From: JAHJQZ01 sp963667595
GTDB lineage: Bacteria > Pseudomonadota > Alphaproteobacteria > Rhizobiales > Devosiaceae
DNA length: 64,000 nucleotides
Direction of reading: 5' to 3'
Assembly: GCA_963667595.2 (NCBI GenBank)
Contig: CAXXWD010000001.1
Coordinates: forward strand, 372,001-436,000
Part shown: one piece after another, positions 54,477 to 63,275 of the stretch
How positions within the stretch are numbered: the stretch's first letter is position 1
Layout of the letters: every line of letters begins with the position of its first letter
Translations under genes and position numbers: made by a program
The notes under the pieces: model-generated
What the model saw: only the letters and a program-made list of their open reading frames with translations
Told to the model about the DNA's origin: nothing
The model's database searches: none

Positions 54477-55028
54477 ATGACTGCCATGGCCGTTGCCGAT
54501 TTTGCCTTCGTCACCCGTCTGCCCGAGACCATCCGCACCTCGCGTCTCGTCATGCGTGCGCCGAACCGGACCGATGTGGCAGCCATGGCGCGCCTCGCCA
54601 ATAACCAAAACATCTTCAAATGGCTATCGGATCTACCCAATCCCTATGGCACGGCCGATGCCATCGCATTCATCGACACGATTGCCCGAGGTCCCGAGGA
54701 ATATGCCTATTCGATTCTGACCGCTGACGGCGGCTTCATCGGCACCATCGGTCTTCATCTCGAACCGGAAATGCCGGCCGAACTCGGCTACTGGATCGGC
54801 GAGCCGTACTGGGGTTTCGGTTATGCCTCCGAAGCCGTCGCCGGTCTGGTTGCCACCGCCGAAAGGGCCGGGGGTGACCGGATCGACGCACGCGTACAGA
54901 GTTTGAACCTGGCCTCGTGCCGTGTCCTTGAAAAGTCGGGATTTGCTGAAACAAGCCGGCGCATCGCCGATTGCGGCCCGCACAAAGGGCGTTCCATCAC
55001 CTTTTTCAGACGGGAACCTTCAAGATGA
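54477..55028 (+). CDS. GNAT acetyltransferase (RimJ/RimL type), first of four in tandem
   Basis: 183 residues of the GNAT Acetyltransf_3 type: IRTSRLVMRAPNRTDVAAMA, IGLHLEPEMPAELGYWIGEP and VQSLNLASCRVLEKSGFAET, the acetyl-CoA loop and C-terminal Asn-Ser region of the RimJ/RimL group. AAGGAG lies eight bases before the ATG at 54477. Its stop overlaps the start of the next acetyltransferase (ATGA). Substrate unknown; N-terminal acetylation of a ribosomal protein is one option given the neighbours. Confidence 0.9.
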   Translation: MTAMAVADFAFVTRLPETIRTSRLVMRAPNRTDVAAMARLANNQNIFKWLSDLPNPYGTADAIAFIDTIARGPEEYAYSILTADGGFIGTIGLHLEPEMPAELGYWIGEPYWGFGYASEAVAGLVATAERAGGDRIDARVQSLNLASCRVLEKSGFAETSRRIADCGPHKGRSITFFRREPSR

Positions 55029-55543
55029 CCATCGCCGGGATATCAACGCCAAGACTTTACCTAAGAGCCCCCCGTCGCGTCGATGCCAGCGCCATTGCCA
55101 CAGGGCTCAACAATTTCAACGTAACGCGTTTTCTGACCAAGGTGCCCTTCCCTTTCGCCGCATCGGATGCGCTGGACTGGATGAGCGGGCTCGATGCCGA
55201 ACACATCGCCTTTGTTGTCATTCACGAGGGAGACGGCGTGATCGGCGTGATCGGGCTCGAAAACGAACTCGGCTACTGGTTCGCCGAGCCCTTCTGGGGC
55301 CAGGGCTATGCCACCGAAGCGGCCGGCGCAGCACTCGACTGGTACTTCTCCACCACCGGCGCGACGGCGATCGCCAGCGGCGCCCATGAAGACAATCCGG
55401 CCTCGCTGAACGTTCAGAAAAAACTCGGCTTTGAAATCACGGGCAGTCGTACCGATTTCTGTCGTAGCCGCAATCACGAGGTCGTTGTCATCACCACGCT
55501 GCTGACACAGTCGGCTTTTGCCAGGAGGGGCATTTTGTCATGA
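55025..55543 (+). CDS. GNAT acetyltransferase, second of four
   Basis: 172 residues: ISTPRLYLRAPRRVDASAIA, GVIGVIGLENELGYWFAEPF, GQGYATEAAGAALDWYF and NVQKKLGFEI. It overlaps both neighbours by four bases. It is similar in outline to the genes on either side, consistent with tandem duplication and divergence. Confidence 0.9.
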   Translation: MTIAGISTPRLYLRAPRRVDASAIATGLNNFNVTRFLTKVPFPFAASDALDWMSGLDAEHIAFVVIHEGDGVIGVIGLENELGYWFAEPFWGQGYATEAAGAALDWYFSTTGATAIASGAHEDNPASLNVQKKLGFEITGSRTDFCRSRNHEVVVITTLLTQSAFARRGILS

Positions 55544-56085
55544 CCATTTTCATAAAAACGCCCCGTCTCGGTCTGCGCCGGCCGCGCATGGACGATCTCG
55601 ACCGCATCGTCGCACTGCTCAACGATATCCAAATCGCCCGCAATCTTGCGGTCGCGCCACATCCCTATCGCGCCGAACACGCGTTGCAGTGGCTACCGTC
55701 CAAATGTGAAAAAACCCCGCCGGACAACGTGAGCCTCGTCATCGAAAAGGAAGAACACGGCGTTATCGGCACCGTTGGCCTGCACCCGGAGGACGACGGC
55801 GCCGAAATCGGCTACTGGATCGGTCGGCCCCATTGGGGACAGGGGCTGATGACCGAGGCCGTAAGCGCCTTTTTGTCATGGCTTTTCGGCAAAACCGACA
55901 TCCGGCACGTCATCTCGGCCTATTTTTCCGACAATCCGGCGTCCTGGCGGGTTCAGGAAAAGCTCGGCTTTACGCGCTCGGGACGGGATGGGTCGATCAC
56001 GCCCCTCGCCCGCACCGAACCGGTCGGGACCATCGGCACGATCCTTCACAGCGCTACGTTCACACCGGTTGGGAGGCCGTCATGA
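55540..56085 (+). CDS. GNAT acetyltransferase, third of four
   Basis: 181 residues: FIKTPRLGLRRPRMDDLDRI, GVIGTVGLHPEDDGAEIGYW, GQGLMTEAVSAFLSWLFGKT, and WRVQEKLGFTRSGRDGSITP. The acetyl-CoA-binding helix is intact. The gene is linked by ATGA overlaps to the second and fourth copies, so all are made from one transcript. Confidence 0.9.
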   Translation: MTIFIKTPRLGLRRPRMDDLDRIVALLNDIQIARNLAVAPHPYRAEHALQWLPSKCEKTPPDNVSLVIEKEEHGVIGTVGLHPEDDGAEIGYWIGRPHWGQGLMTEAVSAFLSWLFGKTDIRHVISAYFSDNPASWRVQEKLGFTRSGRDGSITPLARTEPVGTIGTILHSATFTPVGRPS

Positions 56086-56645
56086 CGCCCTTGCTCGAAA
56101 CACAGCGCCTCCGGCTGCGCCCGCCTGGTGTGGGAGATGCTCGGCGGCTTGCCGATCTGCTCGACAATTTCGCCGTTGCCGGCAATCTCGCCTCCGTGCC
56201 CTATCCCTACTCGATCGCCGACGCGCGGTCCTGGCTCTCCGGCTGGCAGGCCGATGCCCCGCCCGGGGCCACCAAATTCATCCTCGAGCTCAAGGGCGAG
56301 GGGGCGGTCGGTGTCGCCGGTTTCCATCAGCGCGACGATGGATCTCCGGAACTCGGCTACTGGCTCGGCGAACCCTATTGGGACCGGGGCCTGATGACCG
56401 AGGCGCTTTATGCCATTCTCGACTGGTATTTCGAGGTGACCGATGCCGACAACGTGCTCTCCGGCATGTTCAGCTTCAACGAGGCCTCGGCGGCCGTGCA
56501 GATGAAGTTCGGTTTCGTCGAAACCGGCACCTCGACGCGTCAGTGTCTTGCGCGGGGCGAAGAGCTGGAGCATATCGACACCGAACTGACCCGCGAGGCT
56601 TATGAGCTGTCGCGGCCGAGAACAAAAAAGGTCGCTGCCCAATGA
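56082..56645 (+). CDS. GNAT acetyltransferase, fourth of four, coupled to obgE
   Basis: 187 residues: LETQRLRLRPPGVGDARRLA, VGVAGFHQRDDGSPELGYWL, MTEALYAILDWYF and AAVQMKFGFVETGTSTRQCL. It starts at ATG 56082 inside the end of the third copy. Its stop overlaps the obgE start by four bases, so acetyltransferase translation leads directly into the essential GTPase. Confidence 0.9.
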   Translation: MTPLLETQRLRLRPPGVGDARRLADLLDNFAVAGNLASVPYPYSIADARSWLSGWQADAPPGATKFILELKGEGAVGVAGFHQRDDGSPELGYWLGEPYWDRGLMTEALYAILDWYFEVTDADNVLSGMFSFNEASAAVQMKFGFVETGTSTRQCLARGEELEHIDTELTREAYELSRPRTKKVAAQ

Positions 56646-57685
56646 AGTTCCTCGATCAGGCCAAGGTCTATGTCCGGTCCGGCAATGGCGGCGCCGGCTG
56701 CGTGTCCTTCCGCCGCGAGAAGTTCATCGAATTCGGTGGACCCGATGGCGGCAATGGGGGCAAGGGCGGCTCCGTCTGGGTGGAGTGCGTCGACGGGCTC
56801 AACACCCTGATCGATTATCGTTACCAGCAGCATTTCAAGGCCGGCACCGGCGTTCACGGCATGGGCAAGGACCGCGCCGGGGCCGCCGGAGCCGATGTCA
56901 CCCTCAAGGTGCCCAAGGGCACCCAGATCCTTGAAGACGACAACGAAACCCTCATCGCCGACATGACCGAAATCGGCCAGCGCCGGCTCCTGCTCGAAGG
57001 CGGTAATGGCGGGTTCGGCAATGCCCATTTCAAAACGGCGACCAATCAGGCGCCGCGCAATGCCAATCCCGGCCAGGACGGCATCGAAAAATGGGTCTGG
57101 CTGAGGCTGAAACTCATCGCCGACGCCGGTCTGGTCGGCCTGCCCAATGCCGGCAAGTCGACCTTCCTCGCCGCAGTCTCGGCCGCCAAGCCTAAAGTCG
57201 CCGATTATCCCTTCACCACGCTTTATCCCAATCTCGGGGTGGTCAAGATCGGCGGGCGCGATTTCGTTCTCGCCGATATTCCCGGTCTGATCGAAGGCGC
57301 GCATGAAGGCGCCGGCGTTGGCGACCGGTTCCTCGGTCATGTCGAACGCTGCGTCATCCTGGTTCATCTCGTCGACGGCACCGCCGAAGACGTGGTCGAG
57401 GATTACCAGACCATCAGGGGCGAGCTTGATGCCTATAGCCCGGATCTCGGGCAAAAGCCCGAGCTGGTGGTTCTCAACAAGATCGACGCACTCGACGACA
57501 TGACGATCGAGGCCAAGCTCAAGGCGCTGGAAGCGGTCTCGAAGACGCGGGTTTTCGCGGCCTCCGGCGCCACCGGCAAGGGAGTCAACGATATTCTATA
57601 TGCCGTGCTTCATGCCCTGGCCGAAACGCGCGCCGAAGAAGCGCAAGACGCCGTCCCCGAAGAAGACAAAACCTGGACTCCGTAA
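56642..57685 (+). CDS. obgE: GTPase ObgE/CgtA
   Basis: 347 residues. The glycine-rich Obg domain spans 1-158 (SFRREKFIEFGGPDGGNGGK). The G domain follows with G1 GLPNAGKSTF, G3 DIPGLIEGAHEGAG, G4 NKID and G5 FAASGATGKG. It acts in 50S subunit maturation and stress control. It starts in an ATGA overlap with a GNAT gene and is directly followed by proB with no gap, keeping the conserved rhizobial order. Confidence 0.98.
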   Translation: MKFLDQAKVYVRSGNGGAGCVSFRREKFIEFGGPDGGNGGKGGSVWVECVDGLNTLIDYRYQQHFKAGTGVHGMGKDRAGAAGADVTLKVPKGTQILEDDNETLIADMTEIGQRRLLLEGGNGGFGNAHFKTATNQAPRNANPGQDGIEKWVWLRLKLIADAGLVGLPNAGKSTFLAAVSAAKPKVADYPFTTLYPNLGVVKIGGRDFVLADIPGLIEGAHEGAGVGDRFLGHVERCVILVHLVDGTAEDVVEDYQTIRGELDAYSPDLGQKPELVVLNKIDALDDMTIEAKLKALEAVSKTRVFAASGATGKGVNDILYAVLHALAETRAEEAQDAVPEEDKTWTP

Positions 57686-58831
57686 ATGGCCTCCATCCTC
57701 GAGCCCTATCGGCGCCTGACCATCAAGGTCGGCTCGGCACTTCTGGTCGATGCCCGGACCGGCCTTATCCGGGCCGACTGGCTTGACAGTCTGGCCGAGG
57801 ACATCGCCACGCTACACGCCGAAAAACGCGAGATCGTCGTCGTGTCCTCCGGCGCCGTTTCGCTCGGACGCCGCCTGCTTGGCTTCAAGAACAAGACGCT
57901 GCATCTCGACAAGATCCAGGCCGCTGCCGCCGCCGGTCAGATCGCCCTTTCCCAGGCCTGGCGCGATGCGCTCGGCAAGCACGAAATCACCACCGGCCAG
58001 ATCCTCATTACCCCGAACATCACCGAGGAACGGCGTTACTATCTCAACTCCCGCACCACGATCCGCACGCTTTTGGGGTTCGGGGCCATCCCGATCATCA
58101 ACGAGAACGATTCCGTTGCCACCGCCGAAATCCGCTATGGCGACAACGATCGCCTCTCGGCCCGTGTCGCCGGCATGATCGAGGCCGATTGCCTGATTCT
58201 TCTGAGCGACATCGACGGGCTGCACACCGCGCCGCCCGCCACCGACCCGAACGCCAGGCACATCCCCGTCGTCAACGAGATCACCCCCGAAATCGAAGCG
58301 ATGGCCGGTGGCGCCGCCAGCATCCTGTCGCGTGGCGGCATGACGACCAAGATCGAAGCCGGCAAGATCGCCACCAATTCGGGAACCGCCATGATCGTGG
58401 CCAACGGCATCGATCCGCATCCGCTGACCGCTCTGGCGGATGGCGCCCGTCACACCCTGTTCGTCGCAACCCAGACGCCGGCGGCGGCGCGCAAGCGCTG
58501 GATCCTCGGTTCGCTCGATGTCTTCGGCACCATCCAGCTCGATGCCGGCGCCGTACGCGCCATCGAATCCGGCAAATCGTTGTTGCCAATCGGCGTGACC
58601 GGCGTGACTGGCGACTTTTCACGCGGCGATGCCGTGTCTATTGTCGGTCCTGACGGATACGAGGTCGCGCGCGGTCTCGTCGGCATGAACACCGAAGAAG
58701 CCAACATGGCCAAGGGCAAGAAAAGCCAGGCCGTACAGAATCTGGTCGGATTCGGTCACCACCGCACCGAAATGGTGCATGCCGACAACCTGGCGCTTCT
58801 GTCGGCGAAATGGGGAGGATCGGATAAATGA
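57686..58831 (+). CDS. proB: Glutamate 5-kinase
   Basis: 381 residues. The amino-acid kinase domain shows LTIKVGSALLVD, VVVSSGAVSLGRRLL, INENDSVATAEIRYGDNDRL and GGMTTKIEAGKIAT. A C-terminal PUA domain (SKKRWI-like KRWILGSLDVFG, then GDAVSIVGPDGYEVARGLV) follows. It catalyses the first step of proline synthesis, making gamma-glutamyl phosphate. The ATG directly follows the obgE stop, and its 3' end overlaps proA by four bases. Confidence 0.98.
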   Translation: MASILEPYRRLTIKVGSALLVDARTGLIRADWLDSLAEDIATLHAEKREIVVVSSGAVSLGRRLLGFKNKTLHLDKIQAAAAAGQIALSQAWRDALGKHEITTGQILITPNITEERRYYLNSRTTIRTLLGFGAIPIINENDSVATAEIRYGDNDRLSARVAGMIEADCLILLSDIDGLHTAPPATDPNARHIPVVNEITPEIEAMAGGAASILSRGGMTTKIEAGKIATNSGTAMIVANGIDPHPLTALADGARHTLFVATQTPAAARKRWILGSLDVFGTIQLDAGAVRAIESGKSLLPIGVTGVTGDFSRGDAVSIVGPDGYEVARGLVGMNTEEANMAKGKKSQAVQNLVGFGHHRTEMVHADNLALLSAKWGGSDK

Positions 58832-60117
58832 CCAGCACGGACGCGGCCAGCGCCTTGACCGACATTGCCGCCTTGATGCACGACATCGGCAAGCGCGCCC
58901 ACGCCGCCGCCCGGGTGCTGGCCTTTGCATCGACCGAAGCCAAGAACAGGGCTCTCGGCGTCGCCGCAGAACGAATCGATGCGACACGGGCCGACATCAT
59001 GGACGCCAACCGGGCCGATATCGCCGCAGCGCGCGCCAACGGGGCTTCGGACTCCTTCATCGACCGGCTGGCGCTCAACGACGCCCGCATCGATGGCATC
59101 ATCACCGCCTTGAACGATATCGCCGTCTTTCCCGATCCGGTTGGCGCGGTCATGGCCGAATGGGATCGCCCGAACGGGCTTCACATTTCCCGCGTCCGCA
59201 CCCCGCTCGGCGTCATCGGCGTCATTTTCGAAAGCCGGCCCAACGTCACCGCCGACGCCGGCGCGCTTTGCCTCAAGGCCGGCAATGCCGTCATTTTAAG
59301 GGGCGGGTCGGACAGCTTCCGATCCTCGCGCGCCATCCATTCATGCCTCGTCGACGGCCTCAGATCTGCCGGCCTGCCCGAGGATGCGATCCAGATCGTG
59401 CCCACCACCGATCGCGCCGCCGTTGGCGAAATGCTGGCCGGGCTCGACGGAGCGATCGACGTCATCGTGCCGCGCGGCGGCAAGTCCCTGGTGGCGCGGG
59501 TACAAAAGGACGCGCGCGTGCCGGTCTTCGCCCATCTCGAGGGCATCGTTCACGTCTACATCCATCAAAGCGCCGATCTGGACCTGGCCAGAAAGGTGGT
59601 GCTCAACGCCAAGATGCGCCGCACCTCGATCTGTGGCGCCGCCGAGACGCTGCTCGTCGACCGCACCGTCATCGACACGCATCTGAAACCGATCTGCGAC
59701 ACGCTGATCGGGGCCGGCTGCGCCATTCGCGGCGATGACGAAACCCGCGCCCGCGTGCCGGAAGCAACCCCCGCGACCGAAACGGACTGGGTGACCGAAT
59801 ACGAGGATGCGATCATTTCCGTGAAAGTCGTCGCCGACGTGTCCGAAGCCATCGAACACATCGAGACCCATTCCTCGCACCATACCGAGGCGATCATCGC
59901 CGAGGACCCTAAAGCCGTTGCGCGCTTCTTTTCCGAGATCGACAGCGCCATTTTGATGCACAACGCCTCGACCCAGTTCGCCGATGGCGGCGAGTTCGGC
60001 ATGGGTGGCGAAATCGGCATCGCCACCGGCAAAATGCACGCACGCGGACCGGTCGGCGTCGAACAGCTGACGAGCTTCAAATATCTCGTTCGCGGCACGG
60101 GACAGACCCGGCCGTGA
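58828..60117 (+). CDS. proA: Gamma-glutamyl phosphate reductase
   Basis: 429 residues. The aldehyde-dehydrogenase-type fold is seen in TPLGVIGVIFESRPNVTADA, GNAVILRGGSDSF, the catalytic Cys in RRTSICGAAETLLVD, and HHTEAIIAEDPKAVARFF. It reduces the product of ProB to glutamate semialdehyde with NADPH. The four-base overlap with proB implies coupled synthesis, as expected for an unstable intermediate. A 196-bp gap without a gene separates it from nadD. Confidence 0.98.
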   Translation: MTSTDAASALTDIAALMHDIGKRAHAAARVLAFASTEAKNRALGVAAERIDATRADIMDANRADIAAARANGASDSFIDRLALNDARIDGIITALNDIAVFPDPVGAVMAEWDRPNGLHISRVRTPLGVIGVIFESRPNVTADAGALCLKAGNAVILRGGSDSFRSSRAIHSCLVDGLRSAGLPEDAIQIVPTTDRAAVGEMLAGLDGAIDVIVPRGGKSLVARVQKDARVPVFAHLEGIVHVYIHQSADLDLARKVVLNAKMRRTSICGAAETLLVDRTVIDTHLKPICDTLIGAGCAIRGDDETRARVPEATPATETDWVTEYEDAIISVKVVADVSEAIEHIETHSSHHTEAIIAEDPKAVARFFSEIDSAILMHNASTQFADGGEFGMGGEIGIATGKMHARGPVGVEQLTSFKYLVRGTGQTRP

Positions 60118-60313
60118 ACATGTCTATCCTTCGACCGGAATCGCCGTTCTTCTTCTCTCCCCTTGCGGAGACGCAAGGATTTTGGTCTGGCGAAACCAGG
60201 CTCCCGGTCTTTGCCAGAGATGAGATGTCCTCTGGCTGGAGCATTTGTCTTTCCCCCCCAGCCCAACCCTCTTTATCAAGCGCCAGCACCCGGATCTCGA
60301 TCCGAGAGGGAAA

Positions 60314-60985
60314 ATGGCCCAGCGGCAGCCCCCTTTTCCAGTCATGACCGCACCGATCCTCTACCGCGCCTTCGACGAGATTACGGGCCTGCCGCTCTCC
60401 GCGCCGGGCATGCGCATCGGCCTGTTCGGCGGCAGTTTCAATCCGCCTCATGCCGGCCATTGCCTCGTCACGCGACAGGTGATGAAGCGGCTCGAACTCG
60501 ATGCTGTCTGGTGGCTGGTTTCGCCCGGCAATCCTTTGAAGAACAATGCCAGATTGCCGCCCCTCGCGGATCGTGTTCGTGCGGCGCGCGCGCTGGTCAA
60601 TCCGCAGCACGTCCATGTTACCGGGTTCGAGGCGGCCTATGGCTTTCGCTACACCTTCGACACCCTCAGTCATCTCAAGACGCGCCTTTGCGACCGCAGG
60701 CTGGTGTGGATCATGGGCGCCGACAACCTGGCGAGCTTTCACCGCTGGGAACACTGGCGCGAGATCGCCGAACTGATGCCGCTCGCCATCTATGTGCGGC
60801 CCGGCAACACCCGGCGCGCCATGCACTCCCCCGCCGCCCAGGCGCTCGCGCGCTACCGGTTCGACGAGACCGATGCCGCGCTTCTACCCACCGAAACGGC
60901 GCCTGCCTGGGTCTATCTCAACGGCGTCATGTCGGGCCTTTCGTCTTCGGCCATAAGGGCGCAAAAGACACAAGAGGACCGATGA
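60314..60985 (+). CDS. nadD: Nicotinate-nucleotide adenylyltransferase
   Basis: 223 residues from the ATG at 60314, which has GAGAGGG five bases upstream; the frame is open from 60245 without support. It carries the nucleotidyltransferase motif GLFGGSFNPPHAGHCLV and the C-terminal SGLSSSAIRA (ISSTxIR-like). It makes NaAD from NaMN and ATP in NAD synthesis. It stands in the usual rhizobial position between proA and rsfS. Confidence 0.95.
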   Translation: MAQRQPPFPVMTAPILYRAFDEITGLPLSAPGMRIGLFGGSFNPPHAGHCLVTRQVMKRLELDAVWWLVSPGNPLKNNARLPPLADRVRAARALVNPQHVHVTGFEAAYGFRYTFDTLSHLKTRLCDRRLVWIMGADNLASFHRWEHWREIAELMPLAIYVRPGNTRRAMHSPAAQALARYRFDETDAALLPTETAPAWVYLNGVMSGLSSSAIRAQKTQEDR

Positions 60986-61155
60986 AACGGCAACGTGAGC
61001 GGTCAGACACTTGTCAGATCGGACTTGGTTGGCCATATAGATCACAAGGGCGGATGATCCGCCGAAACGGGACGTAACTCTCGCGTGCAACGCCGCAATA
61101 AACCCGACACACGAATCAGGATTATTGTTCAACTCATGACCTATGGAGCGCCTTC

Positions 61156-61566
61156 ATGGGACGCGAGGCCCTATTGATGCCAATCGCACCCAGCAAGAGC
61201 CGGACGCCGCACTCCGATGCGGATCCAACCCTTCTTTCCTGCATCCTTGATGCACTCGATGACGCCAAGGCCGAAAACATCGTCCATGTCGACATCACCG
61301 GCAAATCGAGTCTCGCCGATCACGTGATCGTCGCCTCGGGCCGGTCGCATCGCCATGTCGGCGCTGTCGCCGATCAGCTCTCCCGCGCGATCAAGGACAC
61401 GGGTTTCGACAAGCCCCGCGTCGAAGGCCTGCCGCATTGCGACTGGGTCCTGATCGATGCCGGCGACGTGATCGTTCACGTCTTCAGGCCAGAAGTCAGG
61501 GAATTCTACAACATCGAAAAGATGTGGTCCGTGGAATTCGCCGACCAGGTTGCCGGCCGTCACTGA
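61156..61566 (+). CDS. rsfS: Ribosomal silencing factor RsfS
   Basis: 136 residues: VHVDITGKSSLADHVIVASG, RHVGAVADQLSRAIKD, and PHCDWVLIDAGDVIVHVFRP with FYNIEKMWS at the end, the standard RsfS/Iojap signature. It binds L14 and blocks subunit joining under starvation. The first ATG at 61156 gives a slightly long N-terminus; an ATG at 61177 is also possible. rlmH follows within 10 bp. Confidence 0.96.
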   Translation: MGREALLMPIAPSKSRTPHSDADPTLLSCILDALDDAKAENIVHVDITGKSSLADHVIVASGRSHRHVGAVADQLSRAIKDTGFDKPRVEGLPHCDWVLIDAGDVIVHVFRPEVREFYNIEKMWSVEFADQVAGRH

Positions 61567-61574
61567 CAGACGCC

Positions 61575-62060
61575 GTGCGTATCGTCATTGCCGCCATAGG
61601 CCGCATGAAGCAGGGCCCTGAGCGCGAACTGGTCGCCCGCTATCTCGATCGCGCCCGCGCCTCCGGCAAGCCCCTCGGACTTTCCGGCTTCGACATTGTG
61701 GAACCCGGCGAGTCCCGCGCCAGTTCCGCCGCCCGCCGCAAGACCGAAGAAGCCGGAACGCTTTTGACGGCCTGTCCCGACGGGTTCGTGCAGATTGCGC
61801 TCGACGAACACGGCAAACCGACGACGTCGGAGAAGTTCGCCGCCGACATCGCCCAGTGGCGCGATGCCGGCCGGCCCGGCCTGTGCTTTTTCATCGGCGG
61901 CGCCGACGGACTCGATGCCGGACTGGTCGGCAAGGCGGATCGGGTGCTGAGCTTTTCGCCCCTGACATGGCCGCACCAACTGGTGAGAATCATGCTGGCC
62001 GAACAGATCTACCGGGCGACGACCATCCTTTCCGGCCACCCCTATCATCGCGGCGGCTAG
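61575..62060 (+). CDS. rlmH: 23S rRNA pseudouridine(1915) N3-methyltransferase RlmH
   Basis: 161 residues from a GTG at 61575. SPOUT-type knotted methyltransferase: FFIGGADGLDAGLVGKAD, LSFSPLTWPHQLVRIMLAEQ and the terminal SGHPYHRGG. It methylates the pseudouridine at 1915 in helix 69. The upstream open frame overlaps rsfS and is not used. It is paired with rsfS as in most bacteria. Confidence 0.96.
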   Translation: MRIVIAAIGRMKQGPERELVARYLDRARASGKPLGLSGFDIVEPGESRASSAARRKTEEAGTLLTACPDGFVQIALDEHGKPTTSEKFAADIAQWRDAGRPGLCFFIGGADGLDAGLVGKADRVLSFSPLTWPHQLVRIMLAEQIYRATTILSGHPYHRGG

Positions 62061-62098
62061 CCGAACCTTTCCCCCCCATTTCAACGGATACACCAGAC

Positions 62099-63148
62099 AT
62101 GCATGGCGAATACAAGGTTCCGGATGGCAAGCTCGTTACCGTCGATCTTGAAACGCGCGACGGCAGGCTTGAGGCCGTTCAGGTCGCCGGGGACTTCTTC
62201 CTCGAACCCGCCGAGGCTCTTGGCGATATCGTGACGGCGCTCAACGGCCTGTCGGCCCGGGCGAGTATCGAGGAGATCGCCGGCGCGGTGAAAGCCGGCT
62301 TGAGGCCCGATGCCGTGCTTATCGGCTTTTCGCCCGAAGCCGTGGGCATCGCCGTTCGCCGAGCGCTGGGAGAAAGCCGGACCTGGCGCGATTTCGACTG
62401 GGAGATCATTCCGGGCCAGCCGGTTCGTCCCGCCATGCACATGGCGCTCGATTCCGTTCTGTCCAGGCAAGTTGCGGCCGGCCATCGCAAACCAACCCTC
62501 AGATTCTGGGAATGGGAACGCCCGGCGATCATCATCGGCAATTTCCAGTCGCTCAAAAACGAGGTCGATCTCGAAGCCTGCGCCGAATACGGGGTAACGG
62601 TGGTTCGGCGCGAAACCGGCGGCGGCGCCATGTTCGTCGAGCCGGGCACCATCATCACCTATTCGCTCTATGCGCCCGGCACGCTGGTCAGGGACATGAG
62701 CTTTGCCGAGTCCTACGCCTTTCTCGACGACTGGGTGCTCAAAGCGCTGATCTCGCTCGGCATCGACGCCTTCTATAAGCCGCTCAACGACATTTCGAGC
62801 TCCAAGGGCAAGATCGGCGGCGCCGCGCAACGGCGTCTTGGCGATGGCACCGTGTTGCACCACGTCACCATGAGCTACGACATGGATGCCGAAAAGATGG
62901 TCAAGGTGCTGCGCATCGGGCGCGAAAAGCTTTCCGACAAGGGCACGACCAGCGCCGTCAAGCGCGTTGATCCCTTGCGCAGCCAGACCGGCCTCAGCCG
63001 CGAAGACGTGCTAAAGCGCATGAGCGACACCTTCGCGGATCTGTACGGGGCCACGCCCGGCGCGGTCACCCCGGAAGAATTCGCCGCCGCCGACACGCTC
63101 GCCAAAGAAAAGTTCGAGACCGAGGCCTGGCTCAGACACATTCCTTAA
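62099..63148 (+). CDS. Lipoate-protein ligase A family protein with N-terminal accessory domain
   Basis: 349 residues. Residues 1-95 (GEYKVPDGKLVTVDLETRDG, then SIEEIAGAVKAGLRPDAVL) match the small accessory domain usually found at the C-terminus of LplA or as LplB. The catalytic domain follows, with AMHMALDSVLSRQ, RPAIIIGNFQSLKNEVD, VVRRETGGGAMFVEPGTI and the lysine loop SSSKGKIGGAAQRR. The order accessory-then-catalytic is that of Thermoplasma-like or archaeal-type bipartite ligases reversed into one chain. The first ATG at 62099 lacks a clear ribosome site. It attaches scavenged lipoate to dehydrogenase E2 subunits. Confidence 0.85.
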   Translation: MHGEYKVPDGKLVTVDLETRDGRLEAVQVAGDFFLEPAEALGDIVTALNGLSARASIEEIAGAVKAGLRPDAVLIGFSPEAVGIAVRRALGESRTWRDFDWEIIPGQPVRPAMHMALDSVLSRQVAAGHRKPTLRFWEWERPAIIIGNFQSLKNEVDLEACAEYGVTVVRRETGGGAMFVEPGTIITYSLYAPGTLVRDMSFAESYAFLDDWVLKALISLGIDAFYKPLNDISSSKGKIGGAAQRRLGDGTVLHHVTMSYDMDAEKMVKVLRIGREKLSDKGTTSAVKRVDPLRSQTGLSREDVLKRMSDTFADLYGATPGAVTPEEFAAADTLAKEKFETEAWLRHIP

Positions 63149-63275
63149 AAACGGGCGCCGCGTGTCTTTTCCGATGCCAGCCCGATCTTCATTCCGCGCA
63201 TTCGCTTGCGAAAACGCCCGCCTTTGTTGCCGTTGTCCCGATCGCGCCGTAATTTTCGTCTGATAAAGTGGGCTC

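Noticed and set aside
60117..60313. Possible small gene between proA and nadD (MNMSILRPES... frame)
   Set aside because: No ribosome site, atypical composition and overlap with the nadD leader; treated as intergenic.
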